Origin: Adiantum capillus-veneris
Taxonomy: Eukaryota > Streptophyta > Polypodiopsida > Polypodiales > Pteridaceae
Direction: 5' to 3'
Length of the DNA: 64,000 bases
Assembly (NCBI GenBank): GCA_014529385.2
Contig: CM043971.1
Coordinates: 89,207,340 to 89,271,339, forward strand
Shown: positions 12,116 through 23,999 of the stretch, piece after piece
Position numbering within the stretch: the first letter of the stretch is position 1
How the letters are laid out: the number at the start of each line of letters is the position of its first letter
Position numbers and translations under genes: made by a program
Notes under the pieces: generated by a model
Told to the model about the DNA's origin: nothing
Databases searched by the model: none
The model's input: only the letters and a program-made list of their open reading frames with translations

Positions 12116-13372
12116 TCATTCATGATCAGCAGCAGCAAAAAGAGATATGAGACTTGCCGCGTCACAAGTCTCCTCATCCCTCACATACATTACTTGTTCT
12201 GCAGACAGCTCATCTTGCTCCACCATCATTAACCTGGCATGATATAATTGCAGACGCAATCCATTTACCCTTGACTTATGTAAAATCCCATCCAGGTTAG
12301 CCAATTGATATGTACCATTCGGAAAACACTCCACTACCTTGAAAGGGCCTTCCCACTTAACTTGAAACTTCTTTTGGAAGGTGTTGTCCAGCTTACTGTT
12401 GTATCGCAAAACCAAGTCATGTTTCTTGATACCCTTACTTTTGACCTTTCCATTTATCTTTGCTAAACCTTATCCTGCATCTGCCCATAATGTTCCAATG
12501 CACTCATCCTATCCAGCTGAACCTCTTGTAATTGTAAGAGCCTCTCTTTGAATACATCACTAGGCGGCCCAAGCAACTTCTCTAGCATCTTGACCGCAGG
12601 CAACTCTACTTCCACAGGCAATAGTGCTTCCTTTCCATATACCAAATGAAATGGAGTAAACCCTGTGCCTGTCTTCAACGAAGTACGGTAAGCCCATAAT
12701 GCACTAGGCAATTCCAAATCCCAATTCTTCCTTGGTGCTCTGTCATTTTTGAAAGAATCTGTACCAACTCACCATTGAATCTTTCATTTGAGCCATTACA
12801 TTGGGGATAATAATGAGTGGTATGCTGTGCCTAATCTTCATCTTCGCGCATAAAAAGTCTAGCAGTTTAGCTCTAAATCCTGGCCCCTTATCTGAAAGTA
12901 GCTCTAGTGGCACCCCAATCTTGCAACATATTTCATCGTACACAAATTTTTCCACATCCTTTGCAGTGATTTGTTTTACTGCTATAGCCTCTGCCTATCT
13001 AGAGAGATAGTCCACTGCAGTCAAAATATAGTTTTTGCCCCTGCTTGTGATAGGTAACGGGCTGATTGCATCAATCCCCCACTTTTCAAACACATCAAAT
13101 GCCATAATAGTTTTTTGTAGCTTTGGCTTCAACACTCTCTTCCCAAATGCTTGACATCTATTGCAAGACCTACACCAATGGTGAACATCCTTGTGCAAAC
13201 TAGGCCATACATACCCTTCTTGCAAGACCTTATGCAAGGTGATCTTTAGAGAAAAATGTCCGCCACATGCGCCTTCATGATTCTCTTCCAACACTCTATA
13301 AAGCTCCTCCCTCCAAGGTACACGTCTCAACACGAGATTAGCCCCTTTCATGTATAAGACATCACCAATCAA
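12116..13372 (-). pseudogene. Element A integrase
   Basis: Integrase inserts the cDNA into chromosomes. On the minus strand, 13372-12995 holds the HHCC zinc module (HEGACGGHF ... CRSCNRC) and the first catalytic Asp in EKWGIDAI. A stop then interrupts. 12955-12743 carries the second Asp block (SDKGPGF), after which the Glu region (normally PQxNGxxE) is frameshifted. 12717-12463 has SALWAYRTS and GFTPFHLVYG. 12415-12116 has the C-terminal FQVKWEGPF-VV-FPNGTYQL region. At least three interruptions show it is inactive. Confidence 0.85.
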
Positions 13373-13442
13373 TTGTACCTGTATGCTCTACACACAAAAC
13401 CATACTTCTTAGACTTCTGAATGTCCTTCGGAATGATTCCTG

Positions 13443-14153
13443 TTAGCAAAACTCCTCTTCTTGAGCCAAACTTTCCCGGCCATGATAAAGAGGTAAATTG
13501 GTCTTCAACACAAATAGCTCCCCAATCATTCTTTGAGCTGCTTCATGCGCCTCTCCATTTAGAGCACGTTCAATGTGTCTGATGCTCCACGATTCAAACT
13601 TTTTTAAGAGGCCTTTAATTCTGAAACACATTTCCTTCAATGAGGTGTTCTTGCTCTTTCACACACCCAACACTTGCTTCACAACTAACAAGGCATCACC
13701 TTTTAGGCTCAACCTTCTAATCCCATGCTTCAAACAAATGTGTAATCCGGCTTCCAACGTAGCATATTCAGCCTCATTGTTACTATGTGCATCCAACTTG
13801 AACCCTCTCTTCCATACTAGCTTCCCCTCTGGATCATAAAGTGCTATACCCCCTGAAGCCGCATCATGGCTTTTTCTGTATGAGCCATCAAAGAACAACA
13901 CATGTGCATTGCTGATCTGTGGCACTTCTTCAACCACCCTTCTCACCACCTCTTCCTTAACAAGAAGGGGATTCTCCTTGTAGGTCAACAAATCGGCTAG
14001 GGTAGCTCTTGTACTGTCTTCCACTAGAAAAGAGAACTCAAACTCTTGCAGCTCAATTACCCATTTCTTGACCACATTTGACATGTTAGTGCCATTAATT
14101 AAATGTGGCAAAAAGGCGTAACTCGTCAAGAAAACAAAAGGTCGTGGTAGCAA
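13443..14153 (-). pseudogene. Element A second RNase H (archaeal-type, aRH)
   Basis: RNase H degrades the RNA of RNA-DNA hybrids during cDNA synthesis. Minus-strand 14153-13659 shows LFFDGS (Asp), GGIALYDPEGK, NNEAEYATL (Glu) and SLKGDALLVVKQV (Asp). After a short frame break, 13640-13443 has HIERALNGEAHEAA, where an Asp is usual at the His. This is the layout of the extra RNase H acquired by Tat-lineage Ty3 elements, distinct from the ordinary retroelement RNase H just upstream. The domain is nearly complete and among the best-preserved parts of the element. Confidence 0.75.
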
Positions 14154-15400
14154 GTAATGACGAAATCGTCAGGCAAATATTACACTGGCCATCACTAGCT
14201 CTACTTCTGAGAATTTTCTCTCTGCTATCAACTTCACTCGGCTTGTACAATACACTGGCCTCATATAATGGCTGCCCTTCCCCTTTTGCAATAGCATGGC
14301 TCCAATGGAATCATCCCCTACTGATGGATTTACATAAAACACTTGCTCCCAATCAGGAGCTGCATGGCTGACAACCCCCGTAGCACCTCTTTCACCTCTT
14401 GAGAACACTTATTCACACTTGTCATCCCATTGCAATGGATCATGCTTTGCCACTTGTTGTAATGGATAAAGGAGCTACGAAGACAATGGAATAAACCGTG
14501 CCATGTACTTCACTTGTGTATAAAGGTTGCCAATTGCTTCGTACTCGTAGGTGATGGAAGAAGAATAATAGACTTAACCTTGTCTGGATCAGCCTCAATG
14601 CCATTTTCTGACACCATATGGCCCAATAACTTCACCCTTGGCTGTGCTAGATGGCATTTCTTTGGATTTAGTTGTCCTCCGCATTCATCATATCAAGCCA
14701 ATACCATCTGCAGCTTCTTATGGTGTTCAACTCTACTGTTGTAGACACAGAAGTCATCCCAAAAAGCTTTAACACAACTACCAATGAATGGTTCCAATAC
14801 CCAATTTGCTCTCTTTTGATAGAAGGAAGGTCCATTTGTCAACCCAAATGGCAATACCGTGTAACAATAACAACCCCATGGCGTAATGAAAGTTGTCTTT
14901 GTTTGGTCTTTAAGAGAAATTTTCAATTGAAAATAGCCTGAAAAACCATCACACACACTGTACCTCTCATAACCTACCACTGAATCCAAGATCTGATAGA
15001 TGAATGGAAGAGGGTATGGGTTCTTCTTAGTGGCTGCATTTAAGGGTTTAAAATCTATAGAAATCCTCCACGTTCCATCCTTCTTTGAACTGACTACTAC
15101 TGGACTCACCCATTTTGTGGTCTCCACTGGGACTATGAACCCTACCTTCAATAACTTGTCCACCTCTTCCCGCAAGGCTTCCATATGCTCTTGACCCATC
15201 CTTCTTAGCCTTTGCCGCACTGGTTTAGCACCTTCCTTCAGCTCTATATGCATCTCTTCTCCTTTGAACCCTCTAATCTCTTCATATGAAGTAATGAACA
15301 AATTAGGAAAACTAACTAGCATGTGCAAATATATCTCCTTCTCCATAGCTGAGAGGTCTCCACTGATCATTTGTGTCATCAGCTCCTGCTTCTTTGACAA
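14154..15400 (-). pseudogene. Element A reverse transcriptase and first RNase H
   Basis: Minus-strand 15400-14693 is an open RT of 235 codons with MHIELKEGAKPVRQRLRRM, KDGTWRISIDFKPLNAAT, the catalytic Asp in SVCDGFSGYFQL, LPFGLTNGPSFYQ and FWDDF (the YxDD box). It begins inside the end of the protease frame in a different frame (15379-15400 overlap), suggesting a frameshift between PR and RT. After a stop the connection region (LNPKKCHLA, LGHMVS) can be followed in pieces. 14408-14169 holds the first RNase H (SIGAMLLQKG, YCTSRVKL-AERKFSEVE). Confidence 0.85.
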
Positions 15401-16092
15401 TTCAACCTTGTTTGCATCAGCCCTTCAATCACTTCATAAGGCCCTTCACTTTCATCTTCAACCTCATTTGCAAATGCGACTAAACCAGACTCCTGGATTT
15501 CTTTGTCCATCAAAAGAAATGCAACATCAACATCCTCATCACTGCTGGTAGTACTATCACTGTCCTCATCAGTCACTGTGGAATAGTCTTCATCACTAGA
15601 CTCATCCTCATCTTCATAAAGCTCCTCCAATCGTTTCCTTTTGTCCATATTATATAGCTTCTTGGCACCTGTCTTTCCATAGAGGCTAATCGTACCACGT
15701 CTCCAATCTTGAACAGCTCCCACTGCACGTAACCATGGTCTGCCCAGTATAATAGGATATGCTCCCAACCTCGCTGGCATCACATGAAAATCAACCACCA
15801 CCTTTGCATCATATGACTCCACTTCTAAGCTCTTTACAACACCCAAACATTTTACTTTTTGATGGTTTTCCAATCTAATCCGGAAGCCTGACACCCCAGT
15901 CACTGTAAGACCCATCTTCTCAACACATGAGTGTGTTCTGACACATATTTGGGCTTTTCCATCAACATAACCTTGTCCCAGATTTCTTCTTTGGTGCCAC
16001 ACATCTACTATTGGGAAAATGTCTGGTAGCTCATCCATTGCCAACACCTTTACTGAACCTCTCTCTGGTTCTTTATCCATTGGCTTAACCAT
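15379..16092 (-). pseudogene. Element A aspartic protease region
   Basis: This retropepsin cleaves the gag-pol polyprotein. The 237-codon minus-strand frame contains VDGKAQICV (active-site block, usually DGGA), a flap region, and AYPIILGRPWL followed by AVQDWRRGTISLYG, which is the conserved protease C-terminus. A long acidic tail rich in Asp, Glu and Ser (near 15480-15620) then links to RT. The frame is open, but upstream gag and downstream RT are broken, so it cannot be made as part of a working polyprotein. It is separated from gag by about 12 bases and a stop. Confidence 0.8.
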
Positions 16093-16104
16093 CCTCTTCC
16101 ACTG

Positions 16105-17548
16105 TCACTTTAGCTTAGGCACCATCTCTATAAGCTGCCCAAAAGTAACATCAGCTTTCCTGCTTGTCAGATCCTCCTTCAAGTCATAGCTTAATTGCCC
16201 ATCCCCTAGTGGAAAATCTGAAACATGAAACTTACGACGAGCCCTCCTTTTCCTTTTGGCCTTGACATCCTCGCCTTCATGGCTCTTTCCCTTCTTCTTA
16301 CTAGGACATGGGGCACTTATTCCTTCTTTGTCCTCTATGGTCCTCTTCCCAATAGGCATCACTAATGTATCCTCTAGCTTTGATGCCTTCTCCAAGGTGA
16401 CCACACTTATCACTTTTGTCTTTCCCTTTTCCTCCTGGGTTAATCCAGTGGTTCCTTCTTCTCCCTTAATTTCAATGCCATAATCATTTGACCTAGTTAC
16501 CACCTGCCTTGGCAATGGATACATGTCTCCCCCCATCCTTGGTGGCTTCTCACATTGCGGGCTGATGTGGCCCAACTCTCCGCAATTATAACACGTGGAC
16601 GTTTGCCTCCAGAACCTACCATTTCTTTGTCCAACACCATTTCTAGGTCTTTCTTCACCTCCTGGCTGATTTGCAAACCTCCCTCGACCTCGATTATTTC
16701 CCACATTACCTAACATGTTTAGGCTGAGATTCTTCATTAAATCTACCACTTGCCTCATGTCTTGCCTTAGCCCATCATCTTGCACTGATGTAGTGACCAC
16801 TATTGGCATAACTTGAGGAGTAACAGAAACCACTGGTTCATGATGAACCGCTGGCATGCAACCTTGTAAAGAATTCATAGGCTGAAACTCACACCTCCTG
16901 GGGCAAAGACTCCATCCCTAGCTGGCTCATTTTTCTCAGTTTCCACTCTTTGTTCCTTGCCACTTCCAATGCATCTTCATATGTTCTAGGCTTCTTTAGC
17001 TCCACTCTCCAACGTATATTCTCCCAAAGACTAGCCAAGAACCTGTCCTTCTTCATCATGTCAGGTGGGGGTACTTGTGGTGCTAAGACCTTGCACATCC
17101 GCTCCCATGCCAATGAAAACTTACGTATGTATGCATCTACTGGCTCACCTTCCTTTTGCACCAAACCTTGTACTTCTTGCCACACTTTGTCAGGATCTTC
17201 TGTCTTCACAAACTCCACTTCCAATCCATGCCTTAGATTGTCCTAACTCAATCTTACAGGTGGATCAGCCACACGCAACTCCTCTTCAAATGCTTTGGAC
17301 CAAACTCGTGCATCACTCTTCATACAAATCTGGAGAAGACGTAACATCTGCGTCGGGTCATAAATTTGGTTGCTAATGCAGGCAACCTCCATCTTTTCCA
17401 AAAAGTCTTCCACATCTTCATCACTTCTTCCATGAAATTCCGGATGAGAGAAAGCCATGGCTACCCAAGTTACGATGCTTTGAGAACCCCTTCGAACACA
17501 CGTGCAAGAACCCAAACTTTTGACCGACTCAATCCCCAGAAATTTCAA
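16105..17548 (-). pseudogene. Element A gag
   Basis: Likely start is the Met at 17458 (MAFSHPEFHGRSDEDVEDFL), where capsid similarity begins. The capsid continues across an in-frame TAG at 17243-17245 into EVQGLVQKEGEPVDAYIRKF and FLASLWENIRWRVELK. A frameshift near 16880 leads to the nucleocapsid part, with a perfect CX2CX4HX4C zinc knuckle CYNCGELGHISPQC near 16560-16600 and a basic KAKRKRRARRK segment. It encodes the structural protein of the retroelement particle. One stop and one frameshift disable it. Confidence 0.85.
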
Positions 17549-20273
17549 TGGAGCTTGTCTTTAGATAAGGACAAACACATGCACATCAAATGAGTTTTCA
17601 TAGTTAATCATCAGAATTACAATAGGCAAAGGGCATTTCAATATCTCTCTTAATCTTCTCGGCCCGAACATAAAGACTATGCGCTGCTGGAAAAAAATTG
17701 CAAGGGAATGGGTTAAGCTCATGTACAAGGAACATGGCGTGTATATGATTGGCAATGGGAGGGTTGGAAACAAGGAGAGCGCTTCTCCAACGTGAAAATA
17801 GCATAAACCTATGTATTTGCAGGTGCTAGTAGCACAAGCTGAAAGCTACCTATGCAACCCCACAAACCATCTCTAAGGCATAGAAAGGCATATCAATTTA
17901 ATAGAATAAGGATTACCAACAATAGCTTGTTGTTAAGTTATACTATGTGCGAAGGTAAAGCTATGTGAGGCCATTTGGAACAAGGGGCAACACTAATTTA
18001 AGGCTTACTCTATCCAAAACAATTTGACAAGTGAATTATTACTCAATGAAAGGCTTACATCTTTGAACCTACAAAATGATAAGCTCCTATGTACTCCATT
18101 TTGCTCTATTATTGTTGATCAAATATCTTGATGTATAATATTATTGTTGTTACTACTTCCTATGCATAAGTTTCAGAGGCACTCTTTGTTGTATGCAGTG
18201 CATTTATGTCTTGTATGTAATCCCTGTTTAGCAAAGATATATGTCTAAACCTAAGAATTAGAAAGTGCCAAATCAAGATATCATGCATGCTTTGGTTAAG
18301 AAAGTTATTGATCATGCTTTTCACTTGGGCATCCCCTCACATTAGTAGACATATAAGTTCTCCTAATAGACCATATATGACCGTAGCTAAAGGATCTATC
18401 ATAGACCATCCCTCGTATTGAGGATGATGAATAAATTCTAGTTCCAATCTTTGACCATGGCCTCTATCCACATTGGTAATCACTACAAAAGGTACTTATT
18501 AAAATTTAAAAGTCACTCTTTGAAAGAATGCCATTGGATATTAGAAGTATCACTAAGTCCATGATGTCTCTCAAAACATTCCATTTGTGGAGGTTGGGAA
18601 TGCACTATGTCCTATGACCCTTGTAGTGAGAACCTACTAGACTAGTTTAAAAGACATGAGCATCCAATGAATGTTATAGAGCCATTATGGAGGCAAGGAG
18701 AGTGTGTAAATAAGAAGCTTGTGTGAGGTGAAACGATGTGATTTATGCTAGAAAAAGGGTTGCAGGAATGCACACAAAGAAGGAGAAGCTCAAGGGCATG
18801 CGATAGAAGAAGTACGATTATGAGTAAACTAGATAATTCTGGCCCTAGAATGGTAGGCATCTAGGTTGTAGGATACATTATTAACAAAATATTTTAAACG
18901 TGAATAATTATCGTGTAACACGTTCAACTATATTATTCAAACGCATTTTATGATGCCGCTTTCAAAATTCTCGTATATGTTTTAACATATCAATCGAAAC
19001 ATTATCGACCGATATCAATGAGTATAAAAACCCTTAGATTTTAGCCGGTTAAGCACCTCTCACCTTCTCTAAAGTGCAAGGTTAACCAAAGCAATGAAAG
19101 GGATAGAGATTAACTTTAAAGAAATTACTAAATTGATTTTTTCAAAAGGAAATCCCACTTAAATGTAGCTTTAATATAGGATACACTAGTTTTAGCTTTT
19201 GAGAAAATACTATATAAAAAATACATGAGCTATAAAGTATTTTATAGCTCCATCTCTTTTCAATACCTAAAAATAGTTGATACATTGGATAACCCATGGC
19301 TTTGCTATCTTTAGTGTTTATGTGTATTAGCACATAAAGTGTAAAAGCTTTAAGTTTTTTCTAAGCAAATATAAGGAGTGGCATGGACAATCCTTGCCTT
19401 TTGTAATAATTAGAGCATTAGGATCATATGTTATGGGTAGAGGTTATTACATCATTTAGATTTATGGTGTCATAGATTTGAACAGGAAATTTCAACTAAA
19501 TGAAAAGGAGTGAATTGAGGTCCATTTTGATCATCCATTAAAGCAAACCATGCAGCTCCCAAGAAGGCACACCTGACTTATCCTCTGATTTTGACAGAAT
19601 TTTAGCAGCATAAATGGCTCAAAAGACCAAAAAACTAGCCATCACAACTTGGAAAAATTTTGGCAGAGTTTCCCCAGAAGTAGAGCAGTACGAACCCAAA
19701 ATATAGACTATAAATGTATGCATAACCTGCCAACAATAGAACCCGAGCATCAAGTAGGAATCACTAGTACATAGCCTATGGCGAGGTCACGAAAAGGGTG
19801 CTCCAGCCACCTGTATCACCGAAAGGATCTCACATTTTAGGATCCCCTACCTCAATAAAACCTCACGCTATCAACCCTCTCACGAAAGCTTATGCAAATC
19901 TCGTATAGTCAAGTCTCAGAAATGACTATCTTCTAAACCAAGTCTCAGAAATGGCTGGGACTGCCAAATAAAACCAAGTATGGCTCCACAAAGGCGTACA
20001 ATGGCAGTATTCACAAGTAATGTACAATACCAGACAATGCGCTCAAACAGGCGCCAAATGACGCATATCCACGGCAACTGCAAGTGACTTCCATTGTCAG
20101 TGTATCACTATACTCTAGCTACCTGTATCTGTGTGAATCACCTGTACCTGTACCTGTCCTTGTAACCTGTAACTTGTAATCTGTAATCTGCAACCTGTAA
20201 TCGCGAATCTCGAAGCTTGAAGCTCGAAGCAGAAGGTACTCGAAGAAGATCCTCAGTGGGGGCACCAAAAGAA
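17549..20273 (-). other. Element A leader (5' untranslated, about 2.7 kb)
   Basis: It lies between the primer site and gag on the minus strand. No reading frame with recognisable content is seen on either strand. AT-rich sequence predominates at 17800-19500, and an unrecognised insertion there is possible. At 20118-20205 there is a degenerate tandem run of CTGTAA/CCTGTA units. Leaders of this length are usual for Tat-lineage elements. Confidence 0.5.
20248..20270 (-). other. Primer-binding site of element A
   Basis: On the minus strand the LTR ends GCTCACA, then TTC, then TTTTGGTGCCCCCACTGAGG. TGG followed by a tRNA-3'-end-like sequence within five bases of the LTR is the expected primer position. 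The tRNA species was not determined. Confidence 0.6.
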
Positions 20274-20443
20274 TGTGAGCGGGTTGAAAACACAGACAAC
20301 GCCTCTATAATGACCCCGACACACACTCTTGGGATGATATACACATACACCATGGGACACCACTCGGCTTACACAACCCAGCTGGCCGAGACAGGGAACA
20401 CACCGATGGAGTGACAGGAGAAAGACTATCCATTTGCCCACTC

Positions 20444-20474
<31 letters not shown>

Positions 20475-20712
20475 CCAAAAATCTCAGCTCAAAGAGGAGA
20501 TTTTTTTATGTTTAAATACAATTGAGCTTGGGCCAACACCAATGGGGCAAATAGCTCACACAATATGGGTAAAATATGCCAAATACAATCACAAATTAGA
20601 GCAGAGGCTTCGCTCATAGGAGAAACTTACACATCCAAAATAGCAAAAAAACAATGAGGAATTTGGCAAAATGGACAACGCCATTGTGTCGGAACGGCCC
20701 AAAACCCCAGTC
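20274..20712 (-). repeat. 5' LTR of element A, part left in place
   Basis: It matches 10947-11393 and includes a (CA)n microsatellite at 20445-20472. The match stops at CCCAGTC (20712), and the rest of the LTR is found inverted at 21953-22642. About 14 bases present in the 3' LTR (after CCCAGTC) are missing at the break. Confidence 0.85.
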
Positions 20713-21948
20713 CCATGCGGTGATACCTCTAATGACTAGGCCATTATAGATATCCTCATGTCTCAATCCCCTAATGATTCTATCGAGCAATTGGTTATTA
20801 TTGAAGCACTCATTTGGATTACAACAAGAATTCAAATGCTTCAAGCGACTAATAAAGTCTCTCACTCACTCCCCTTCCTCTCATTGGGCTTTCTAGAGCT
20901 AAGATGCTACACCCCAAAGCACTCCCTCTTGTATGTACTCCTTCAAGAACAGTCTCCTAAGAGTAGGATAGTTCGTGCGCTCTTCATTTTGTAGGGTTCT
21001 ATACCAGTCCCCTGCCTTCCCACTTGGAGTCAAGCTCAAAGCTTTGCATTTATACATTTCATTGTGCTATTCCAGGGAATCACATATGTGCTCAAATACC
21101 TCAATATGCTTTCTAACATCCTCGTCCCCACTGTACTTTTTTGTGATCTTGGCCACTTGTACTGCCTTACTTCTATGCTCTCTATTAGGCGTGCTACGCA
21201 TATTTTCAGCAATAGATCAACCAATAGCTTGAAAAAATGTTTCCAAGTCACCCAAGTGAGCAGGTATAGTGGGGACAGGTGCTCTCGAGACTACATGTGG
21301 AATGGGGGTTGGCATTGGGTTAGGCATACGGGTGATCCTCGGGTCCCAAGCTAGGTACGATGTTATGCCATGTGGTGGCCCAAAGTTCATATGCGTGGCC
21401 CTAGGCATAGCAGGATATGACATGTTAGTACTAGCTAATATGGCTCCAGTAGAATGAGTACTCGGATAGGGTGGTTGTGGAGTGTAGACTGTCAAAACAA
21501 TTGGGGGTGTGGGAGCTACATGGGTATGAGGGCCCATAGGTACATATCATTGATGTACACTTACAAGTATTATTGTGGGCATTGTGCTACTATGTAGCAA
21601 TGCTTTACTCTCATGAATGAGGTCCATGGTGTACTTCTTGGTGGGACAGGCATAACAACCGTAGATTCTTTGAGGGAAAGATGAGCTAAATTTGGGAATG
21701 TGAAACTATTGCTTGTGGGTTCAGAGGGTATCGAGACTCCAAATGAAACAACATATAAGGATCAATGGGACTCATTGAGGGAGTCTCCATCTGTGATACG
21801 GTTGGTCATTTGGCCTTTTCCGTATCCAAGAATCTCATAGGACCCATCAAAGGAATGTTAATTCCCTGGTCTTACCTCCCTAATTGGAGGACACCGTGCA
21901 TGACATCATAGATCATCCGTTGTTTCTCCTCTAAACTTGTGGCCCCAA
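20713..21948 (-). pseudogene. Ty3 family B copy 1: central gag (inverted)
   Basis: Minus-strand translation gives MGPHTHVAPTPPIVLT, AHLGDLETFFQAIG, and across stops the capsid core ending MRDFISRLKHLNSCCNPNE and QLLDRIIRGLRHED. The same proteins are encoded on the plus strand at 29837-30680 (copy 2). The capsid domain is the retrotransposon-gag type. Several frameshifts and stops are present. Its orientation is opposite to its own N-terminal (10201-10946) and C-terminal (22643-23999) parts because of the inversion. Confidence 0.8.
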
Positions 21949-21952
21949 ACGT
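21949..21952. other. Target-site duplication of element A, right copy (ACGT)
   Basis: ACGT lies immediately beside the TGTTAGG terminus of the inverted LTR part and matches 10943-10946. Confidence 0.65.
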
Positions 21953-22642
21953 TGTTAGGAGTTTTTTGGAGCAAGGGATTGCGCATATGTATATACACAT
22001 GCATGGTGAATCGAATAAAGGATTGCCCATTTTCCAGAGCCAGGTGGTTGCGTGGGGCCCACATGAGTACAGGTAGGACAGCATGTACATAGTGCATCGA
22101 TTTTCATTATCACCAGTACCAGTGTGTTTTTTCTATAATAATGAGGAGTTGGAAGTGCGTAAAAATTCTCGAGGAAGCTATCCGTGGGCCGACGACATGA
22201 GGTAAGCAGGTGCGTCAGATGGCATCTAGTGGCGTCAAGAGGTCGAATGGGGTCAAGACTTGCACGTGGATAAGTACGGACACAACGTGGGTGTTTTCTT
22301 GTGGTAATTATGCAGAAAGGTCATCATGAGGACTATCTTTTGGGGCCACTTCACATGGTTGCGGGATGCATTATTGGAAAAAGTTGAGTGTCAGGTGTGC
22401 GGATGGATGCAGCAGGGTGACAACTATGCACTGCGAGGCCACTTTTTGGCATGTTCGGGGTCCGTTTGAGGTCAACTAAAAGGCCAAAGGTGCCCAAGTA
22501 ATAAAGCTACGTGTGGGAACTGAAAAACCTGAGAGAAGACCAGAAAAAACTTGGAGAGAAGAGGAGGAACAGCCGCAACTGAGTTTTTGTTGTTTTTGGA
22601 GCCTATTTTGGCCATAAACTACTCATCCGAGGTCGCATTTGA
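21953..22642 (+). repeat. 5' LTR of element A, inverted part
   Basis: It is the reverse complement of 11408-12087, starting TGTTAGGAG at the true LTR terminus and ending at the inversion break (GCATTTGAG). Together with 20274-20712 it reconstitutes one LTR of about 1.13 kb against 1141 bp for the 3' LTR. Confidence 0.85.
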
Positions 22643-23999
22643 GCAATCACCACAAATGCAATCCAGTTGGAGGACAATTTAATGATTCAAGGACAAAGAG
22701 TGTCTGGAGCCTAAATCTACTAGCTCACAAGCATCGCGGCATGAGCCATGACCACAAAGCCTATTGATAAAGAGCCAAAGATATCTAAGATGACTTAAGT
22801 AGATCTCATCGAGGCCATTCAAGAAATTCTTAGAGAGTCTCACAAAACAATCATATGGATCCAAGAAGGGAACAACAATGGTGCTCAGTTTGATTTGGTC
22901 CACATAGCACTAGTGAATGCCCTACATTTAAAGTAAAATTCAATTGGAATTGTAATGCATGTGGTAGGTACGGTCACCAAGTTAAGGATTGTATAATGTT
23001 CAAACGTGTGATGGCGAATAAACCACCCTTGACGGGTTCACCTCGAGTTCCTGCATTGATGCCTGCCCCACCTGCTGAACAACTATCGCAACACATGGTT
23101 CCTAGAGCCTAAACTATTGCTCAAGCTCCACCACTACCACCTCCAATTTTAGGACCACAACCCCCATATCCAAGAGTCACCCCTATGAATCATATGGGTT
23201 ATGATCCTTATAGTGCTTGTTTGGAAGGTTGTGAGGAAGATATAGATGGATGCATTTGAAGAGTGTCCACAATACTACATGGAGGACTACTGGGGACAAG
23301 TCAAACCTGTTGATCAAGTAGCTGCTCTTGTAGCAAGAGGCCAAAATATCAATCTCACTGCCAAGAGACCACCTCTTCAATGCTATGAGTGTGGAGGTCC
23401 ACATCATGTCATGATGAGCCACAATGCACACAACCCATGGAACATAGGAAGAAGATCGGAACTTACCCAAACCCTATAGAGGAGATTGAGCGAGTCAAGC
23501 AATTAAGGAGTATGGTAAATGAGACCCAAAGGGAGTTAGAACCAACACCTAGGAAGATCCAAATTACAAACACAATGTTTCCTACACAAAATCAACTTCA
23601 CAAAGACCATAGACCACTAGCCATACCTAGTGTCATCCAAGGAAAGAGTGACTTTAAGTCATTGGGAAGTGGGCGTACTCCCTTCTTGTTGGAGAGAATG
23701 TTTACAGAGGGATTACTTGACCCTATTGAAGAAATAAAGATCCCATCTTCCCCATGTCAACGGACTAAAGCCCAAAAATTTTTGTTACATATTTTTAAAT
23801 TGATGGATTTCATGGCTTCAAAAGTTAGAACCACCATCATGTCTAAACTATATGGAGACCCCGAGCTATTCCTAGCTCTTTGAGCTTTCTTCAATGGAGA
23901 ACTGAAGGTCGGGTTACCACAATTTTCACCGATGGATAGGTCTAATGAAGTGCCAGAAGAGGAGGAAACCTTAGATCCACAACCCAACCTGGATGAGAA
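22643..23999 (+). pseudogene. Ty3 family B copy 1: C-terminal gag with two zinc knuckles
   Basis: 22643-22790 matches copy 2 at 30702-30835. Then come a perfect CX2CX4HX4C knuckle CNACGRYGHQVKDC (22953-22994) and a second CX2CX3H-type knuckle CYECGGPHHVMM (near 23379-23414) whose last Cys is Ser. 23389-23883 is open and runs into SLGSGRTPFLLERMFTEGL and LMDFMASKVRTTIM, a linker before the expected protease. No protease follows: the similarity ends about 23999, where unrelated sequence and the Penelope-like element begin. Stops near 23100, 23260 and 23881 break the frame. Confidence 0.7.

Larger units (their letters stand above)
10947..22642 (-). mobile_element. Element A: Ty3/gypsy LTR retrotransposon, Tat-like, inverted at its 5' LTR
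   Basis: On the minus strand the order is 5' LTR, primer site, long leader, gag, protease, RT, RNase H, second RNase H, integrase, 3' LTR. A second RNase H between the first one and integrase is the hallmark of the plant Tat lineage (Ogre/Retand relatives), as is a multi-kilobase leader. The 3' LTR is 10947-12087. The 5' LTR is split: 20274-20712 in place and 21953-22642 inverted. Element A entered a family B element. All coding parts carry stops or frameshifts. The region 20713-21948 within these bounds is inverted family B sequence, not element A. Confidence 0.85.
20713..22642. other. 1.93-kb inverted segment (element A LTR plus family B gag)
   Basis: If this segment is turned round, the 5' LTR of element A becomes full length, and the family B gag at 21948-20713 joins in register to its continuation at 22643. 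Family B copy 2 shows the uninterrupted order at 30690-30710 (...TTGGGAAGCAATCACC), which confirms the gag junction. Confidence 0.85.

Noticed and set aside
20434-20619. Open frames rich in His-Thr around the CA repeat
   Set aside because: They are translations of the (CA)n microsatellite within an LTR.
10947-20712. The two similar TGTGAGC blocks at 10947 and 20274 as LTRs of a plus-strand element
   Set aside because: Coding order, primer site, target duplication and the inversion all show they are the 3' and 5' LTRs of the minus-strand element A.
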